DNA of 64,000 nucleotides from Paenibacillus woosongensis (GCF_030122845.1 NZ_CP126084.1:620001-684000), one strand, 5' to 3'. Positions 1 through 9,028 are shown, counted from the stretch's first letter. The notes: generated from the sequence alone by a model not told the origin. Made by a program: numbers and translations.

Positions 1-1401
1 AAATTTGTGATTGGACTTACTTCCATATTAAGTATACTTAAGTATTCTATTATGCTTATTGGTTACTCCCTACTTTTATATAAACTACATTGGTCACTCG
101 CACTATTGTTAATAATATTATTGTTACCCTCTTTATATACCAATATAGGTATTTCAAAAAGCCATTTCCTATTTAATCAGTCGCAGACTCATATGAATAG
201 AAGAAGTAATTATCTTTTTAGTCTCTTTAGTAATAAAGTTGTACAAAAGGAATTAAGAATCTTCGATCACGGCAAATACTTAGCGAATTTATGGAAAAAT
301 TTTTTTTGGAAGACGGCCGATGAACAGTTTGAATTGGAGAAAAAGGCTGCTGGTAAGAAAAATTTCAATATTACTATTAATCAGGCAGTCAGCACATTAT
401 TTATGATAGGCCTTCTTTGGATAGGACAAATTAATAACACTATGACAATTGGTGATTTTGTTGCATTTTCTTCATTGCTTTCAATGAGTATTAATTCTAT
501 TCAATTTTTATCCAATGAAATAGGAGGCTTTTTTAGTCAAAATTTATATTTAAGTGAATACAATTTGTTCATGAATCTGGAGGAAGACAAACAGCAATCT
601 AAATTGTTTAAAAATAAACTAGAATCAGGAATTACTTTTAGAAATGTTTCTTTTAAATATCCGAATAGTGATAAGTATGCATTGAAAAATATATCATTTA
701 CAATTTCTTCAAAAGAAGTGGTTGTTATTGTTGGTGATAATGGCTCTGGAAAAAGCACTTTAGTCAAATGCTTAATAGGCTTGTATAATCCGCAAGATGG
801 TGAAATTTTATTTGACGATGTGGATTCGAGAAAACTCGCTGGATCTGAAAAAAATAAGAAGCTTAGCGTTTTGTTTCAAGATTTTTTTAGATACGATCTA
901 TCCTTTAAAGAAAATATAATTTTATCTCAGGTAGATGAAGGATTCGACAAAGTAAAATATTGCAATGTAATTAACAATGCTAAATTATCGGATATTATTA
1001 GTGATCTTCCAAATTATGACGCTACCCCACTTGGAAAAACATTGCAAGACGGTATTGAATTATCTGGAGGGGAATGGCAACGGGTCGCATTAAGTAGAGC
1101 ATTATATAAAGAATCTGAAATTTTAGTGTTAGATGAACCTACGGCAGCAATAGATCCTCTAACAGAGGCAGATATTCTAAGTTCTTTTATGGATATATGT
1201 AATGGCAAAACTTCAATTATTGTTACGCATCGACTTGGAAGCTGTCTTTATGCTGATAAAATCATTGTCCTTAAGGAAGGGGAAGTTGCAGAAATAGGTA
1301 CACATAGTGAATTAATTCAACAGGAAGGGGTTTATTTCAATATGTTTCATTCCCAAGCGAAAAATTATATAGATGCAGATAAAAAACTTGAATTTTCATG
1401 A
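1..1401 (+). CDS. Peptide/lantibiotic-type ABC exporter, permease-ATPase fusion (5' end outside window)
   Basis: The reading frame is open at the left edge, so this is the last ~466 codons of a longer protein (family members are about 570-600 residues). The visible N-terminal part is hydrophobic membrane helices. The ATPase follows, with Walker A GDNGSGKST at visible codons 245-253, signature LSGGE at 354-358 and Walker B ILVLDEPTAAID near 373-384. The segment LFQDFFRYDLSFKENI and the signature LSGGEWQRVALSRAL resemble NisT/SpaT-type exporters of class I lanthipeptides, which is family knowledge rather than proof. It sits 93 bp upstream of a Cys-rich small peptide gene, its plausible cargo. 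Composition is clearly AT-rich compared with genes after 4.5 kb, suggesting horizontal acquisition. An ordinary multidrug exporter is the alternative. Confidence 0.85.
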   Translation, partial: KFVIGLTSILSILKYSIMLIGYSLLLYKLHWSLALLLIILLLPSLYTNIGISKSHFLFNQSQTHMNRRSNYLFSLFSNKVVQKELRIFDHGKYLANLWKNFFWKTADEQFELEKKAAGKKNFNITINQAVSTLFMIGLLWIGQINNTMTIGDFVAFSSLLSMSINSIQFLSNEIGGFFSQNLYLSEYNLFMNLEEDKQQSKLFKNKLESGITFRNVSFKYPNSDKYALKNISFTISSKEVVVIVGDNGSGKSTLVKCLIGLYNPQDGEILFDDVDSRKLAGSEKNKKLSVLFQDFFRYDLSFKENIILSQVDEGFDKVKYCNVINNAKLSDIISDLPNYDATPLGKTLQDGIELSGGEWQRVALSRALYKESEILVLDEPTAAIDPLTEADILSSFMDICNGKTSIIVTHRLGSCLYADKIIVLKEGEVAEIGTHSELIQQEGVYFNMFHSQAKNYIDADKKLEFS

Positions 1402-1494
1402 AGAACACCCTGAATCAATATGGTACCTATTTATGGTAGTCGGGGCCTGAATGCCTTGTCTATAAATTATCTTAACTACGAGGAGGTGAAAATT

Positions 1495-1698
1495 ATGGCG
1501 GCGCCATATAATTCTTGTGATTATAGAGACAATTGTACAAGTAATCCATGCGGTGACAGAAAAATTAAGTATCGTGAATACTATGGATGTAGTCCAATTC
1601 AACCCACGGTTACTTGTGACGTATTCGGTTCCTTATGCGATGGTGTTTGCTCCTTCTGCAGCCAGTGGTTAGAGTCAGAATACATTTCTTGTTGCTAA
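1495..1698 (+). CDS. Small cysteine-rich peptide, candidate RiPP or disulfide-rich precursor
   Basis: A 67-residue protein whose ATG is preceded by a near-perfect site AGGAGGTG at 1481-1488, six bases away, which fixes the start despite an in-frame upstream ATG at 1420. It has ten cysteines (residues 8, 14, 19, 32, 41, 48, 52, 55, 66, 67) and ends in a CC pair. There is no hydrophobic signal peptide. Its neighbour upstream is a peptide-export-type ABC transporter and a strong terminator follows it, so the two probably end one transcription unit. I do not recognise the family. A secreted, post-translationally modified or disulfide-linked peptide is the inference; a metal-binding or spore-associated small protein is the alternative. 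Confidence 0.7.
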   Translation: MAAPYNSCDYRDNCTSNPCGDRKIKYREYYGCSPIQPTVTCDVFGSLCDGVCSFCSQWLESEYISCC

Positions 1699-1745
1699 GA
1701 AATTTAGGTTGGAAATCCTTAGGTTTTATGTCAAAATAGGTTTAA

Positions 1746-1779
1746 ATGAAGGGCTGGAATATACCAGCCCTTCATTTTT
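1746..1779 (+). terminator. Rho-independent terminator after the Cys-rich peptide gene
   Basis: A perfect 12-bp stem (1746-1757 with 1764-1775) around the loop AATATA is followed by a T tract. It separates the exporter/peptide unit from the lipoprotein gene that starts 32 bp later. Confidence 0.9.
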
Positions 1780-1810
1780 AAGAATCTATAATACGAGAGG
1801 TAAATATAAA

Positions 1811-3109
1811 ATGAAAAAGTTATGCTTATTGTTAAGTCTTGTAATCACACTATCTGGTTGTCAGGCACCGGAACAAATAGAGGAGACACGGAACTTAAAA
1901 GTACTTGCTTTTAATGAGAAAATATTTAATCAATTATACGGGAATTTTTTCATTGCAACGCATCCAAACTATTCTTTAGAAGTCATCTCTATTTTCGAAA
2001 ATTTAACTCCTGGAACTAATATGACAGATACAATTGAAGAACTAATAGCAAAGGAAAATATAGATTTATTATCTCTCCCCATGGAATCTTACTCCGTACT
2101 TCAAGAGTCAGAAAAGTTACTTTCGCTTGATGAGATGATAACAAAAGACCACTTCGACCTTACGAATTATTCACCGGCTATCATCGACTTTCTTAAAGAT
2201 GGACAAGGGAAAATTCATGGGTTAACCCCAACATTTGTTGGAGATGCTCTATATTATAACAAAGACATTTTTGATAATTATCTTATTCCATATCCTAAAG
2301 ATTTTATGACATGGGACGAGGTATTTGAACTAGCACATAAATTTCCAAACTCTAAAGATGATCAGCTTCCGCAGTTTGGATTTTACCATAAAAAAGCAGC
2401 TAACCTTTTTATGATGGCTTTAACGATAGGTGAAGGTAATGGATTGTCGATTTACGGTAATGAAAAATTCACTTTAAATACTCCGGCGTGGACCAAAGTT
2501 TTTAATGAGGTAACCACTTGTTTTAAATCGCATGTTTGCTTTGATCCTAATCAAGTAGAAAAAATTGAATCATTAAAATTGGAAGAACTCCAGAAGGAAA
2601 GTAATCCATTCCTTTTAGGTAATATTGCAATGGCAGTTGCTGATTCAGCTTTATATCGAATTTTAGATGAAAAAGATGCTGAGTTTGAATGGGGAATTAC
2701 TACTCTTCCTATTAGTGCTGAACAACCAGATACGGGAAATGGGATTGCTATGAATGAGATATTTTCCATTCCATCAAGCAGTAAAGAGAATGCGGGAGCA
2801 TGGGAGTTCATTAAGTATGTTTCTGGGAATGATTATGCTCGACTACTCCCGCAAATCAATACTATTGATTTGCCAGCAAGAATTAACGAGGATCAGGAGG
2901 AATCTATTAAAGCCTTTTATAAATTAGAAAGAGTAAATAATACTTTGATTAATGAGTTAAGAGAACTTCCTCCAGAAGTGATCTCTAAGATTGATGAAAT
3001 CTCACCGAGATATATGTCTGAAATACTGTCTGAGCAACGGACCGTTCAAGAATCTCTACAGCTCATGGAGGAGGAGCTGCAATTAGCGCTGAAATCTGTG
3101 AGTGAGTAG
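1811..3109 (+). CDS. Extracellular solute-binding lipoprotein (ABC importer family 1)
   Basis: 432 residues from the ATG at 1811, with GAGAGG at 1795-1800 as binding site. The N-terminus is a lipoprotein signal with lipobox LSGC, the lipidated cysteine being residue 17. The body has the pattern of family 1 solute-binding proteins: a GLTPTF and DALYYNKDIFD segment in the first lobe and GAWEFIKYVSGNDYARLLPQ near the C-terminus. It would bind a ligand at the outer face of the membrane. No permease genes adjoin it, so it is an orphan. Composition is AT-rich like the two preceding genes. Its role next to the exporter and Cys-rich peptide is unknown; immunity or sensing is possible but not shown. 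Confidence 0.8.
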   Translation: MKKLCLLLSLVITLSGCQAPEQIEETRNLKVLAFNEKIFNQLYGNFFIATHPNYSLEVISIFENLTPGTNMTDTIEELIAKENIDLLSLPMESYSVLQESEKLLSLDEMITKDHFDLTNYSPAIIDFLKDGQGKIHGLTPTFVGDALYYNKDIFDNYLIPYPKDFMTWDEVFELAHKFPNSKDDQLPQFGFYHKKAANLFMMALTIGEGNGLSIYGNEKFTLNTPAWTKVFNEVTTCFKSHVCFDPNQVEKIESLKLEELQKESNPFLLGNIAMAVADSALYRILDEKDAEFEWGITTLPISAEQPDTGNGIAMNEIFSIPSSSKENAGAWEFIKYVSGNDYARLLPQINTIDLPARINEDQEESIKAFYKLERVNNTLINELRELPPEVISKIDEISPRYMSEILSEQRTVQESLQLMEEELQLALKSVSE

Positions 3110-3133
3110 AAGCTGACCAGTTCAGCCAAACAA

Positions 3134-3172
3134 CGTCCAGGCTTTTCCAAAGCTTGGGCGTTTCGTATTTTT
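3134..3172 (+). terminator. Probable terminator after the lipoprotein gene
   Basis: An 11-bp stem with G-U pairs (3134-3144 with 3150-3160) precedes the T-rich run TTTCGTATTTTT. Confidence 0.6.
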
Positions 3173-3301
3173 ATCATCATTCTCTCCACCCCCTATCTCA
3201 ACCTTCAGCATTAGGCGATGCGGAAGGCTGATCCCGAAAGTGCCGGAAATGTGTATAATTGCCCTAGATGGGCTTGTAAAAAATAAAAGGGGAGGGGTTG
3301 T

Positions 3302-4187
3302 ATGAGATGCGCGACAGAAGCGATACGCTCATTTGGTATTATGGAGGGCCGCGGGGGGAATCAATTAGCTCTGAAGAAGGATGTCCTGGAGCAATCTCAT
3401 ACCATGCTTTTTCAGGAGATTATTTTAAAATCCTTAGCCCGCCAAAATGCTAAGAAATTATGGGATATGAGGGATTGGCTGAAAAGAGCCTCTATGCTTC
3501 CCGGATCAACGTTAAAAAAGCTAGAACAGGCTGTATCCGGCTCTCTTAAGGAATGGGGGCTGCTTGAGGAAATCCCCCATCTATTGGGGTGTGACCTGTA
3601 TTTTCATTCTGCAGGCGTTAGTATCAAGGAATATCGCAGCGATATCCAGGAATATTCAAGGATTTCAGAGAGTATCCGGGCTGAGATTCTGGAGGATGGC
3701 CCGGTATCTGATGAGACGATTTGCATGCTGTGGCTTCTTCGCGAGAGCGGATGCATGCATGATTTTTTTTTTCTCGGAATGAACTGGATATAGTAAGTGC
3801 CCGAATGTATAAATTGTACCAAGGTGCTTCGTTGGCCACAGCCTTGTATCCCATCCGCATCCATCGTGGCATTGAATTAGCAGTGAAACAATTTTTCCGT
3901 ATGAAAAAAGGGGCAGTAAGGACACAAGCGGGCAGCGGTTTGAATTTTTTGATTCCAATCCTGGAGCGCTCGCAGGCTGTGTTTATCGACCTGGAGGCGA
4001 TGTTCTCCAATCCAGCTATGATGTAAAACAGCGGTTGGAATCCAAAGGCCATACTGTTGCGGTGCTGCAGGAAGGGCAGATTCCAACAATTAAGATAGAT
4101 AATATTGTGTATCAAGCGATTCCGCATGCCATTTACGGGAGAGTGCCGATCCATGGTGTGCGTCTAATCCCGAAGCCCTTAATTTAA
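3302..4187 (+). pseudogene. Frameshifted gene, unrecognised cytoplasmic protein (possibly GPP34-like in its first half)
   Basis: Three consecutive coding segments in different frames read as one protein. Segment 1 (3302-3793) ends after a run of ten T at 3762-3771. Adding one T continues as FSRNELDIVSARMYKLYQ into segment 2 (about 3790-4026). Segment 2 stops at ATGATGTAA, and a shift there continues as KQRLESKGHTVAVLQEGQ to the TAA at 4185-4187. Segment 1 carries IRAEILEDGPVSDETICMLWLL, reminiscent of bacterial GPP34 (GOLPH3-like) proteins, but this match is weak. A good ribosome site GGAGGGG lies at 3291-3297. Either the gene is decayed or the sequence has homopolymer errors. The MerR-like remnant next to it is also broken, which favours decay. 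Confidence 0.55.
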
Positions 4188-4201
4188 AGGAGTCTTGAAT
4201 C

Positions 4202-4465
4202 ATGTCCAGACAGCGTTCTATGGAGGCCATATTGGCCTCTGAGTTCGTAACTATAGGTGAATTAGTACGGCTTACGGCTTCCCGCTATAGTACATTGAAA
4301 TTTTAGACAGAAGAGGGAATGCTGCCTTTCACACAGGCGGAGGAAAATCTGACACGCCGATATAAAAGAGAGGAAACCGTTGCGCGCATTCATTTCATTA
4401 AGGAACTGAGATCGAGCGGCTTATCGATCCCGCAAATTAAAGAGGCTCTCAACAAGGATTCATAA
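4202..4465 (+). pseudogene. MerR-family DNA-binding protein, interrupted by a stop codon
   Basis: An 88-codon frame from ATG 4202, with AAAGGAG at 4186-4192, encodes a MerR-type winged helix: VTIGELVRLTASRYSTLKF, then a TAG at 4304-4306, then TEEGMLPFTQAEENLTRRYKREE and FIKELRSSGLSIPQIKEAL. In MerR proteins the interrupted position is normally tyrosine (YTEEGLL), so TAT or TAC has become TAG. With the stop the product would be only 34 residues, losing half of the DNA-binding domain. It follows the frameshifted gene above by 14 bp, so a small two-gene unit has decayed. Suppression or a late internal start cannot be excluded. Confidence 0.75.
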
Positions 4466-4476
4466 GCACACTGTAG

Positions 4477-4520
4477 ACCCAGCCTAAATTATAACAGCTA
4501 ACAAGGGCTGGGTTATTTCA
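4477..4520 (+). terminator. Possible terminator after the MerR remnant
   Basis: ACCCAGCC at 4477-4484 pairs with GGCTGGGT at 4506-4513 across a long loop, followed by TTATTTC. The long loop and weak T tract keep confidence low. Confidence 0.4.
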
Positions 4521-4560
4521 TGAGTGAGCACATATTATATTTCAAGAGGGGTCAAGGAGA

Positions 4561-5085
4561 ATGAATTCTAGTATGTTTTTGAAATCCGAAAGGCTGACCT
4601 ATAGGCCAACTATGGCTTCTGATTTAGAGATGGTGTTAGCGATTGAAAACGATCATGAGAACAGATCCTATATTATACCTTGGCCCAGGGACCAGCATAT
4701 GGCCGCGTTGCACGACTCGGATAAGAGGCATATAGTTATTGAGGATGAGGCTGCGAACCCGGTGGGGTATATGATCTTGGCAGGGCTCAACAGCCCGCAC
4801 CATAGCATTGAGCTGGTCCGAATTGTCATTGCCGAGAAAAATAAAGGATATGGAAGAGAAGCCATCAAGGCGATTTTACAATATGTATTTGATGGGCTAA
4901 GTGCTCATCGAGTATGGCTGGATGTGAAAGAATATAATGAGAGAGCGAAGCAGCTTTATTTAGCTCTAGGGTTCAAGCAGGAGGGCATATTAAGAGAATG
5001 CATTAGGAATGGCGATCAGTACGAATCTCTAATTGTAATGTCCCTGCTAAGGCAGGAATTCACGACTTTAAGAGTGGATGTCTAG
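4561..5085 (+). CDS. GNAT family N-acetyltransferase (RimJ/RimL-like)
   Basis: A 174-residue single-domain acetyltransferase that transfers the acetyl group of acetyl-CoA to an amine, probably a protein N-terminus or small molecule. Family signs are LKSERLTYRPTMASDLEMV at the start, the acetyl-CoA loop region ELVRIVIAEKNKGYGREAIKAIL in the middle and RVWLDVKEYNERAKQLYLALGFKQEGILRE near the end. The ATG lies 9 bp after AGAGGGG (4545-4551); the nearer AAGGAG would be too close. It is followed within 40 bp by a small membrane-protein gene and may share a transcript. Substrate is unknown. Confidence 0.85.
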   Translation: MNSSMFLKSERLTYRPTMASDLEMVLAIENDHENRSYIIPWPRDQHMAALHDSDKRHIVIEDEAANPVGYMILAGLNSPHHSIELVRIVIAEKNKGYGREAIKAILQYVFDGLSAHRVWLDVKEYNERAKQLYLALGFKQEGILRECIRNGDQYESLIVMSLLRQEFTTLRVDV

Positions 5086-5116
5086 AGAACTTAAATGGAA
5101 TCTAAAGGGGGATTGC

Positions 5117-5443
5117 ATGAGAAAATTTAGATTTAATCAGTCGGCGGCAATAGGAAGCTTCATTATTCTTTTTGGAGCATGTATTAAGCTGGCTGTTCAT
5201 TTGTATGCGGTATTAGGGAGGATTAAATTCACAGAAGCTGTAATCACAGATGTAGAATTCAATATATATCGCTTAAAAATCTTTACAACCCTAGAGCAGT
5301 ATGAGGTACACATTTTACCAACGTATGGGGTCTCAGTGCTGCTGATCATATATCTTATAAAACTTGTAGTAGATTATATCAAATACCGGAAACAAGAAAA
5401 TAGGGTGGATGAAGATAAGGAGAGGCATGGATTTTGGAATTGA
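5117..5443 (+). CDS. Small membrane protein of unknown function
   Basis: 108 residues from ATG 5117, chosen because AAAGGGGG lies at 5104-5111; the frame is open further upstream but would overlap the acetyltransferase gene. Two hydrophobic segments are visible, about residues 10-35 (IGSFIILFGACIKLAVHLYAV) and 73-92 (YGVSVLLIIYLIKLVVDYI), with a charged C-terminal tail. No family recognised. Confidence 0.65.
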   Translation: MRKFRFNQSAAIGSFIILFGACIKLAVHLYAVLGRIKFTEAVITDVEFNIYRLKIFTTLEQYEVHILPTYGVSVLLIIYLIKLVVDYIKYRKQENRVDEDKERHGFWN

Positions 5444-5455
5444 TCAAGAAGGATA

Positions 5456-5489
5456 AAAGGCAGGACAACGCATAGTGGTCCTGCCTTTG
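5456..5489. terminator. Bidirectional terminator between convergent genes
   Basis: A perfect 11-bp stem, AAAGGCAGGAC (5456-5466) with its complement at 5478-5488. On the minus strand it is followed by TTTTATCC, so it serves the GH8 gene best, and on the plus strand it closes the small membrane-protein gene. Confidence 0.85.
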
Positions 5490-5517
5490 TATCTTGGATT
5501 GCTGCCAGTCACCGCAA

Positions 5518-6660
5518 TTAGTAAATCCGATAATTCCCGCTCAACGCCAGCAGGCTGAAGAAGTACAGGCAGTTGTCATAATAGCGGCGGTCGCCGGTAC
5601 GAAGCGGCGTGTCCCAGAACAGGCGGACAAAATGCTCCGCGTCCGGGCCGTCGGCGGCCAGGGAAGCCGCTGCATTGGTCGCCAGAAGGCCGATCGGATG
5701 CAGCGCTGGCTCATCGAACGGCTTCCCGTCAATGGTGTAGCGGCGATAGTCGGAAACCTCGATGTCCCGGAAAAATGCCTGAATCCGGTTGGACTGCTCG
5801 ACCTGCCAGGGATCCTGGCGGAACCATAGCCAATCCAGGGCGATATTGGCGGCCACCCGGTAGGAATCGCTGTAGAAATGACGGAAGTCGCCATGCGGCT
5901 GCGGCTCTGCCGGCGTACCGTCATAATTCGCATATTCTGGAGCGAGGCCAGATTCCGGATGGCATGCCGTATGCAGGTAAGCCCGGCTGGCCTTGGCGGC
6001 CTCCCGCCAAAACTTCATATCCCGCTCGTCGGCCAGCAGGGCAAACAACTCGTAGAAATGAGGAAGATGATATGACGGATCACTAAATGTCGATTCCGGT
6101 ATGAACTTGATCAGTTTCGTTTCCGGGTCCCACATCGGATCGCCTTCGCCGTTTTCCCCCTGATGCAAGCATGCTCTTAGAATCGTTCGTGCCTGCTCGG
6201 AATAGTTATAGGGCTCCGGCCCGTCTCCCCAACGGCTGGCCGCGAAGAACAGGGCCATCGCGAAAAATTCCTCTCCGTCCGGTGCAGGACCCTGGGAGAT
6301 GCGGGTTCCGTCCGGCTTGCAATGCCAGGCAAAATAATTGGCGTAGGGCCCTTCCTTATGCTGCATAAATGTCTTCGAGAAATTCCACAGCCGGTCAAAC
6401 TCTTCTTTCTTATTCATTTGCACAGCCATCATCATCCCGTAAGACATGCCCTCTGTCCGCACGTCCAAATTGCCGGTATCGAGAATATAGCCTTTATCGT
6501 CACCCATCGGGTGATAGATCCGCACATCCGGCTCTCCATAGAACAGATCGTTCCATGCCTGCTCCAGCCTGGCTTCAATTTCCGTTTCGGAATAGCCGAG
6601 CTCCTTGAACAGGTTCCTGTATTCTTTCGTATAAAAAGCACCTAATTGGTTCGCAGACAT
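5518..6660 (-). CDS. Reducing-end xylose-releasing exo-oligoxylanase, glycoside hydrolase family 8
   Basis: 380 residues without signal peptide, so cytoplasmic. It releases xylose from the reducing end of xylo-oligosaccharides by an inverting mechanism. The sequence follows the Bacillus halodurans Rex enzyme closely in length and motif order: TEGMSYGMM with the general acid at Glu70, the same number as in Rex, FAWHCKPDGTRISQGPAPDGEEFFAMAL, and HFYSDSYRVAANIALDW, which carries the expected catalytic base Asp. The start has GGAGG upstream on the minus strand. It is transcribed away from two secreted GH43 enzymes, and a cre-like site lies in the shared intergenic region, so this is a catabolite-repressed xylan-use locus. 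Confidence 0.92.
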   Translation of the reverse strand: MSANQLGAFYTKEYRNLFKELGYSETEIEARLEQAWNDLFYGEPDVRIYHPMGDDKGYILDTGNLDVRTEGMSYGMMMAVQMNKKEEFDRLWNFSKTFMQHKEGPYANYFAWHCKPDGTRISQGPAPDGEEFFAMALFFAASRWGDGPEPYNYSEQARTILRACLHQGENGEGDPMWDPETKLIKFIPESTFSDPSYHLPHFYELFALLADERDMKFWREAAKASRAYLHTACHPESGLAPEYANYDGTPAEPQPHGDFRHFYSDSYRVAANIALDWLWFRQDPWQVEQSNRIQAFFRDIEVSDYRRYTIDGKPFDEPALHPIGLLATNAAASLAADGPDAEHFVRLFWDTPLRTGDRRYYDNCLYFFSLLALSGNYRIY

Positions 6661-6721
6661 AATGTCAACCTCCGTTTATTCATCATTTGGCTATATCATA
6701 ACACAGCAGGAGTTGAGTAAA

Positions 6722-6735
6722 TTAAAGCGCTTTCC
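6722..6735. promoter_or_regulatory. Candidate cre (CcpA) site between the GH8 and GH43 genes
   Basis: TTAAAGCGCTTTCC contains the palindromic core AAAGCGCTTT of catabolite-responsive elements. It lies 62 bp upstream of the GH8 start and within the 328-bp divergent control region (6661-6988), in which no other gene was seen. Confidence 0.6.
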
Positions 6736-6988
6736 CCAGAAATATTAGTATTTCTCCAATAGTAAGATACAGGAGTCTGTCGGGTTACTGCAAAAAAGAA
6801 AGTACAATAAATTCACAAGAAATTCCATTTAGATTTCAGAGAAATGATCATAAAATGAACTTGAAAAAATGTAATTAATTGCTAGATTTGATCTGGAGGG
6901 AGGCAGATCGCGCGAACTTTTGTCGAAAGGGGGGATTAAGATTCGGTGAATGTCCAGTTAAATGTTACAAGAAAGGAGATGATCAGAG

Positions 6989-9028
6989 ATGAGGCAAAAA
7001 TTTTGCTTGGTTTTGGCAACGCTTACATTGATGGCGGTATTCCTATCTCCCGGCTTGCATGCAGCAGAGGATCAGAATTCGTTTGAGAATCCTATCCTGT
7101 GGGCCGATGTGCCGGACCCGGATGTCATTAGAGTGGGGAATGCCTTCTATATGACAAGTACGACGATGCATATGAACCCCGGCGTGCCGATCATGAAATC
7201 CTATGATCTTGTCCATTGGGAAATCGTCAATTATGTATACGATACGCTAGGGGATTCAGACGCACAGGCGCTGAGGAATGGTCAGAATGAGTATGGCAAA
7301 GGCTCATGGGCCAGCAGTTTAAGATATCACAACGGCACCTATTATGTGGTTTTTTCCTCCAGCACAGCGGGCAATACATTCATCTACAAGACGCAGGATA
7401 TTGAAAAAGGGCCATGGACGCGCTCCACGATCGGCTTTTACCATGACATGTCTTTGCTGTTCGATGATGACGGCAGGGTGTACCTTGTTCATGGCGGTGG
7501 CGATATTCGCCTTACTGAGCTCACTGCGGATGCCAGCGCCGTAAAGCCGGGCGGGTTAAATCAGGTCATTATTCCCAATGCCAGCCTGGTGGCAGGTCCT
7601 AATGTCGGGCTCCCGGCCGAGGGAGCGCATATTCAAAAAATAAACGGCAAGTATTACATCTTCCTGATCACCTGGCCGCAGGGAAAAGGCCGAACGCAAT
7701 TGGTTTTTAGAGCGGATCGCATTACGGGGCCTTATGAAGGGCGGGTTGCTCTGGATTTTGCTGGCGTCGCTCAAGGCGGAATCGTGGATACGCCGGATGG
7801 CAAATGGTACGGCATGCTCTTCCAGGATCATGGATCTGTAGGGCGCACACCCTTCCTTGTTCCAGTTTCCTGGCAGAATGCTTGGCCAGTATTCGGCGTG
7901 AATGGCCAGATTCCCGCGCAAATGCCAATGCCTGTTCCCGGGATGAATTCCAATCATAAGATCGTGGCTTCCGATGATTTCGATCAAACCCGGCTTCCGC
8001 TCGTATGGCAGTGGAATCACAATCCCGACAACAATCTTTGGTCTCTAACCGAGCGCCCGGGATTTATGCGGCTGAAGACCGGACGGACCAGCACGGGCAT
8101 TTTGGACGCGCGCAACTCACTGACACAAAGAAGCATCGGGCCGGAAAGCTCTGGACGGATTGCCCTCGATGTAAGCCGGATGAAAAGCGGGGACTATGCA
8201 GGGCTTGCCGCGTTGCAGAAAAACTACGGATTCGTCGGCGTAAAAATGTCCGGGAATTCCAAATCCATCATCATGGTCAACGGAAGCGGGACAGCCCCTG
8301 TGGAAGTCGCGAGTGTGCCGCTTGCGCAGAACACAGTGCATTTCAAAGTGGAAATGGATTTTAAAAATAATACCGACAAAGCCTACTTCTATTACAGCCT
8401 GGATGGCAACCGCTGGACAGCTATTGGCAACACGCTGCAAATGAGCTATACCCTGCCGCATTTTATGGGATACCGGTTTGCCTTATTTAACTATGCAACG
8501 CAATCGGCTGGCGGGTATGTGGATTTCGATTATTTTAGAATCGAGAACCGGATGACGGGGACAGGGGGATCGGGTGAGTCGCCGCAGTCACCTGTACAAA
8601 GCGGATCGGTGTATAAGCTGAGGAATGCGCACAGCAGCATGGTTATCGGTATTTCCGGCATGTCCACGGCGAACGGAGGACAAGCCGTCCAATGGAACGA
8701 TAATGGCAGTGCGGATCATCAGTGGCGGTTTGACCGCTTAAGCAGCGGCTACTACAAGCTGACAAATATCCACAGCGGCAAGGTGCTGGGGGTTGAGAAC
8801 ATGTCCACGGCGAATGGCGCTTCCGCCATACAATGGGATGACAATGGCACGGCGGATCATGAATGGCAGCTCGCTCCCGTAGGGGACGGCAGCTATAAAT
8901 TGGTGAACCGTCATAGCGGCAAGGTGCTCGGCGTGGACGGCATGTCCAAGACGGCAGGCGCAAGAATCGTGCAGTGGGACGATAACGGCACGGCGGATCA
9001 CAACTGGACATTTTCGTTCGTTCGATAA
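6989..9028 (+). CDS. Secreted GH43 beta-xylosidase/arabinofuranosidase with ricin-type lectin module
   Basis: 679 residues. Residues 1-26 form a signal peptide ending HAAE. The GH43 five-blade propeller follows: DVPDPDV with the probable general base Asp43, YHDMS with Asp153, and PAEGAH with the general acid Glu211. A concanavalin-like second domain spans about 320-525, and after a short Gly/Ser-rich linker three ricin-type lectin (CBM13-like) repeats with QWNDNGSADHQW, QWDDNGTADHEW and QWDDNGTADHNW close the protein. It would remove xylose or arabinose from xylan outside the cell. The start is supported by AAAGGAG 10 bp upstream. The next gene follows after 60 bp without a terminator, so the two GH43 genes are probably co-transcribed. 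Exact substrate cannot be read from sequence. Confidence 0.88.
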   Translation: MRQKFCLVLATLTLMAVFLSPGLHAAEDQNSFENPILWADVPDPDVIRVGNAFYMTSTTMHMNPGVPIMKSYDLVHWEIVNYVYDTLGDSDAQALRNGQNEYGKGSWASSLRYHNGTYYVVFSSSTAGNTFIYKTQDIEKGPWTRSTIGFYHDMSLLFDDDGRVYLVHGGGDIRLTELTADASAVKPGGLNQVIIPNASLVAGPNVGLPAEGAHIQKINGKYYIFLITWPQGKGRTQLVFRADRITGPYEGRVALDFAGVAQGGIVDTPDGKWYGMLFQDHGSVGRTPFLVPVSWQNAWPVFGVNGQIPAQMPMPVPGMNSNHKIVASDDFDQTRLPLVWQWNHNPDNNLWSLTERPGFMRLKTGRTSTGILDARNSLTQRSIGPESSGRIALDVSRMKSGDYAGLAALQKNYGFVGVKMSGNSKSIIMVNGSGTAPVEVASVPLAQNTVHFKVEMDFKNNTDKAYFYYSLDGNRWTAIGNTLQMSYTLPHFMGYRFALFNYATQSAGGYVDFDYFRIENRMTGTGGSGESPQSPVQSGSVYKLRNAHSSMVIGISGMSTANGGQAVQWNDNGSADHQWRFDRLSSGYYKLTNIHSGKVLGVENMSTANGASAIQWDDNGTADHEWQLAPVGDGSYKLVNRHSGKVLGVDGMSKTAGARIVQWDDNGTADHNWTFSFVR

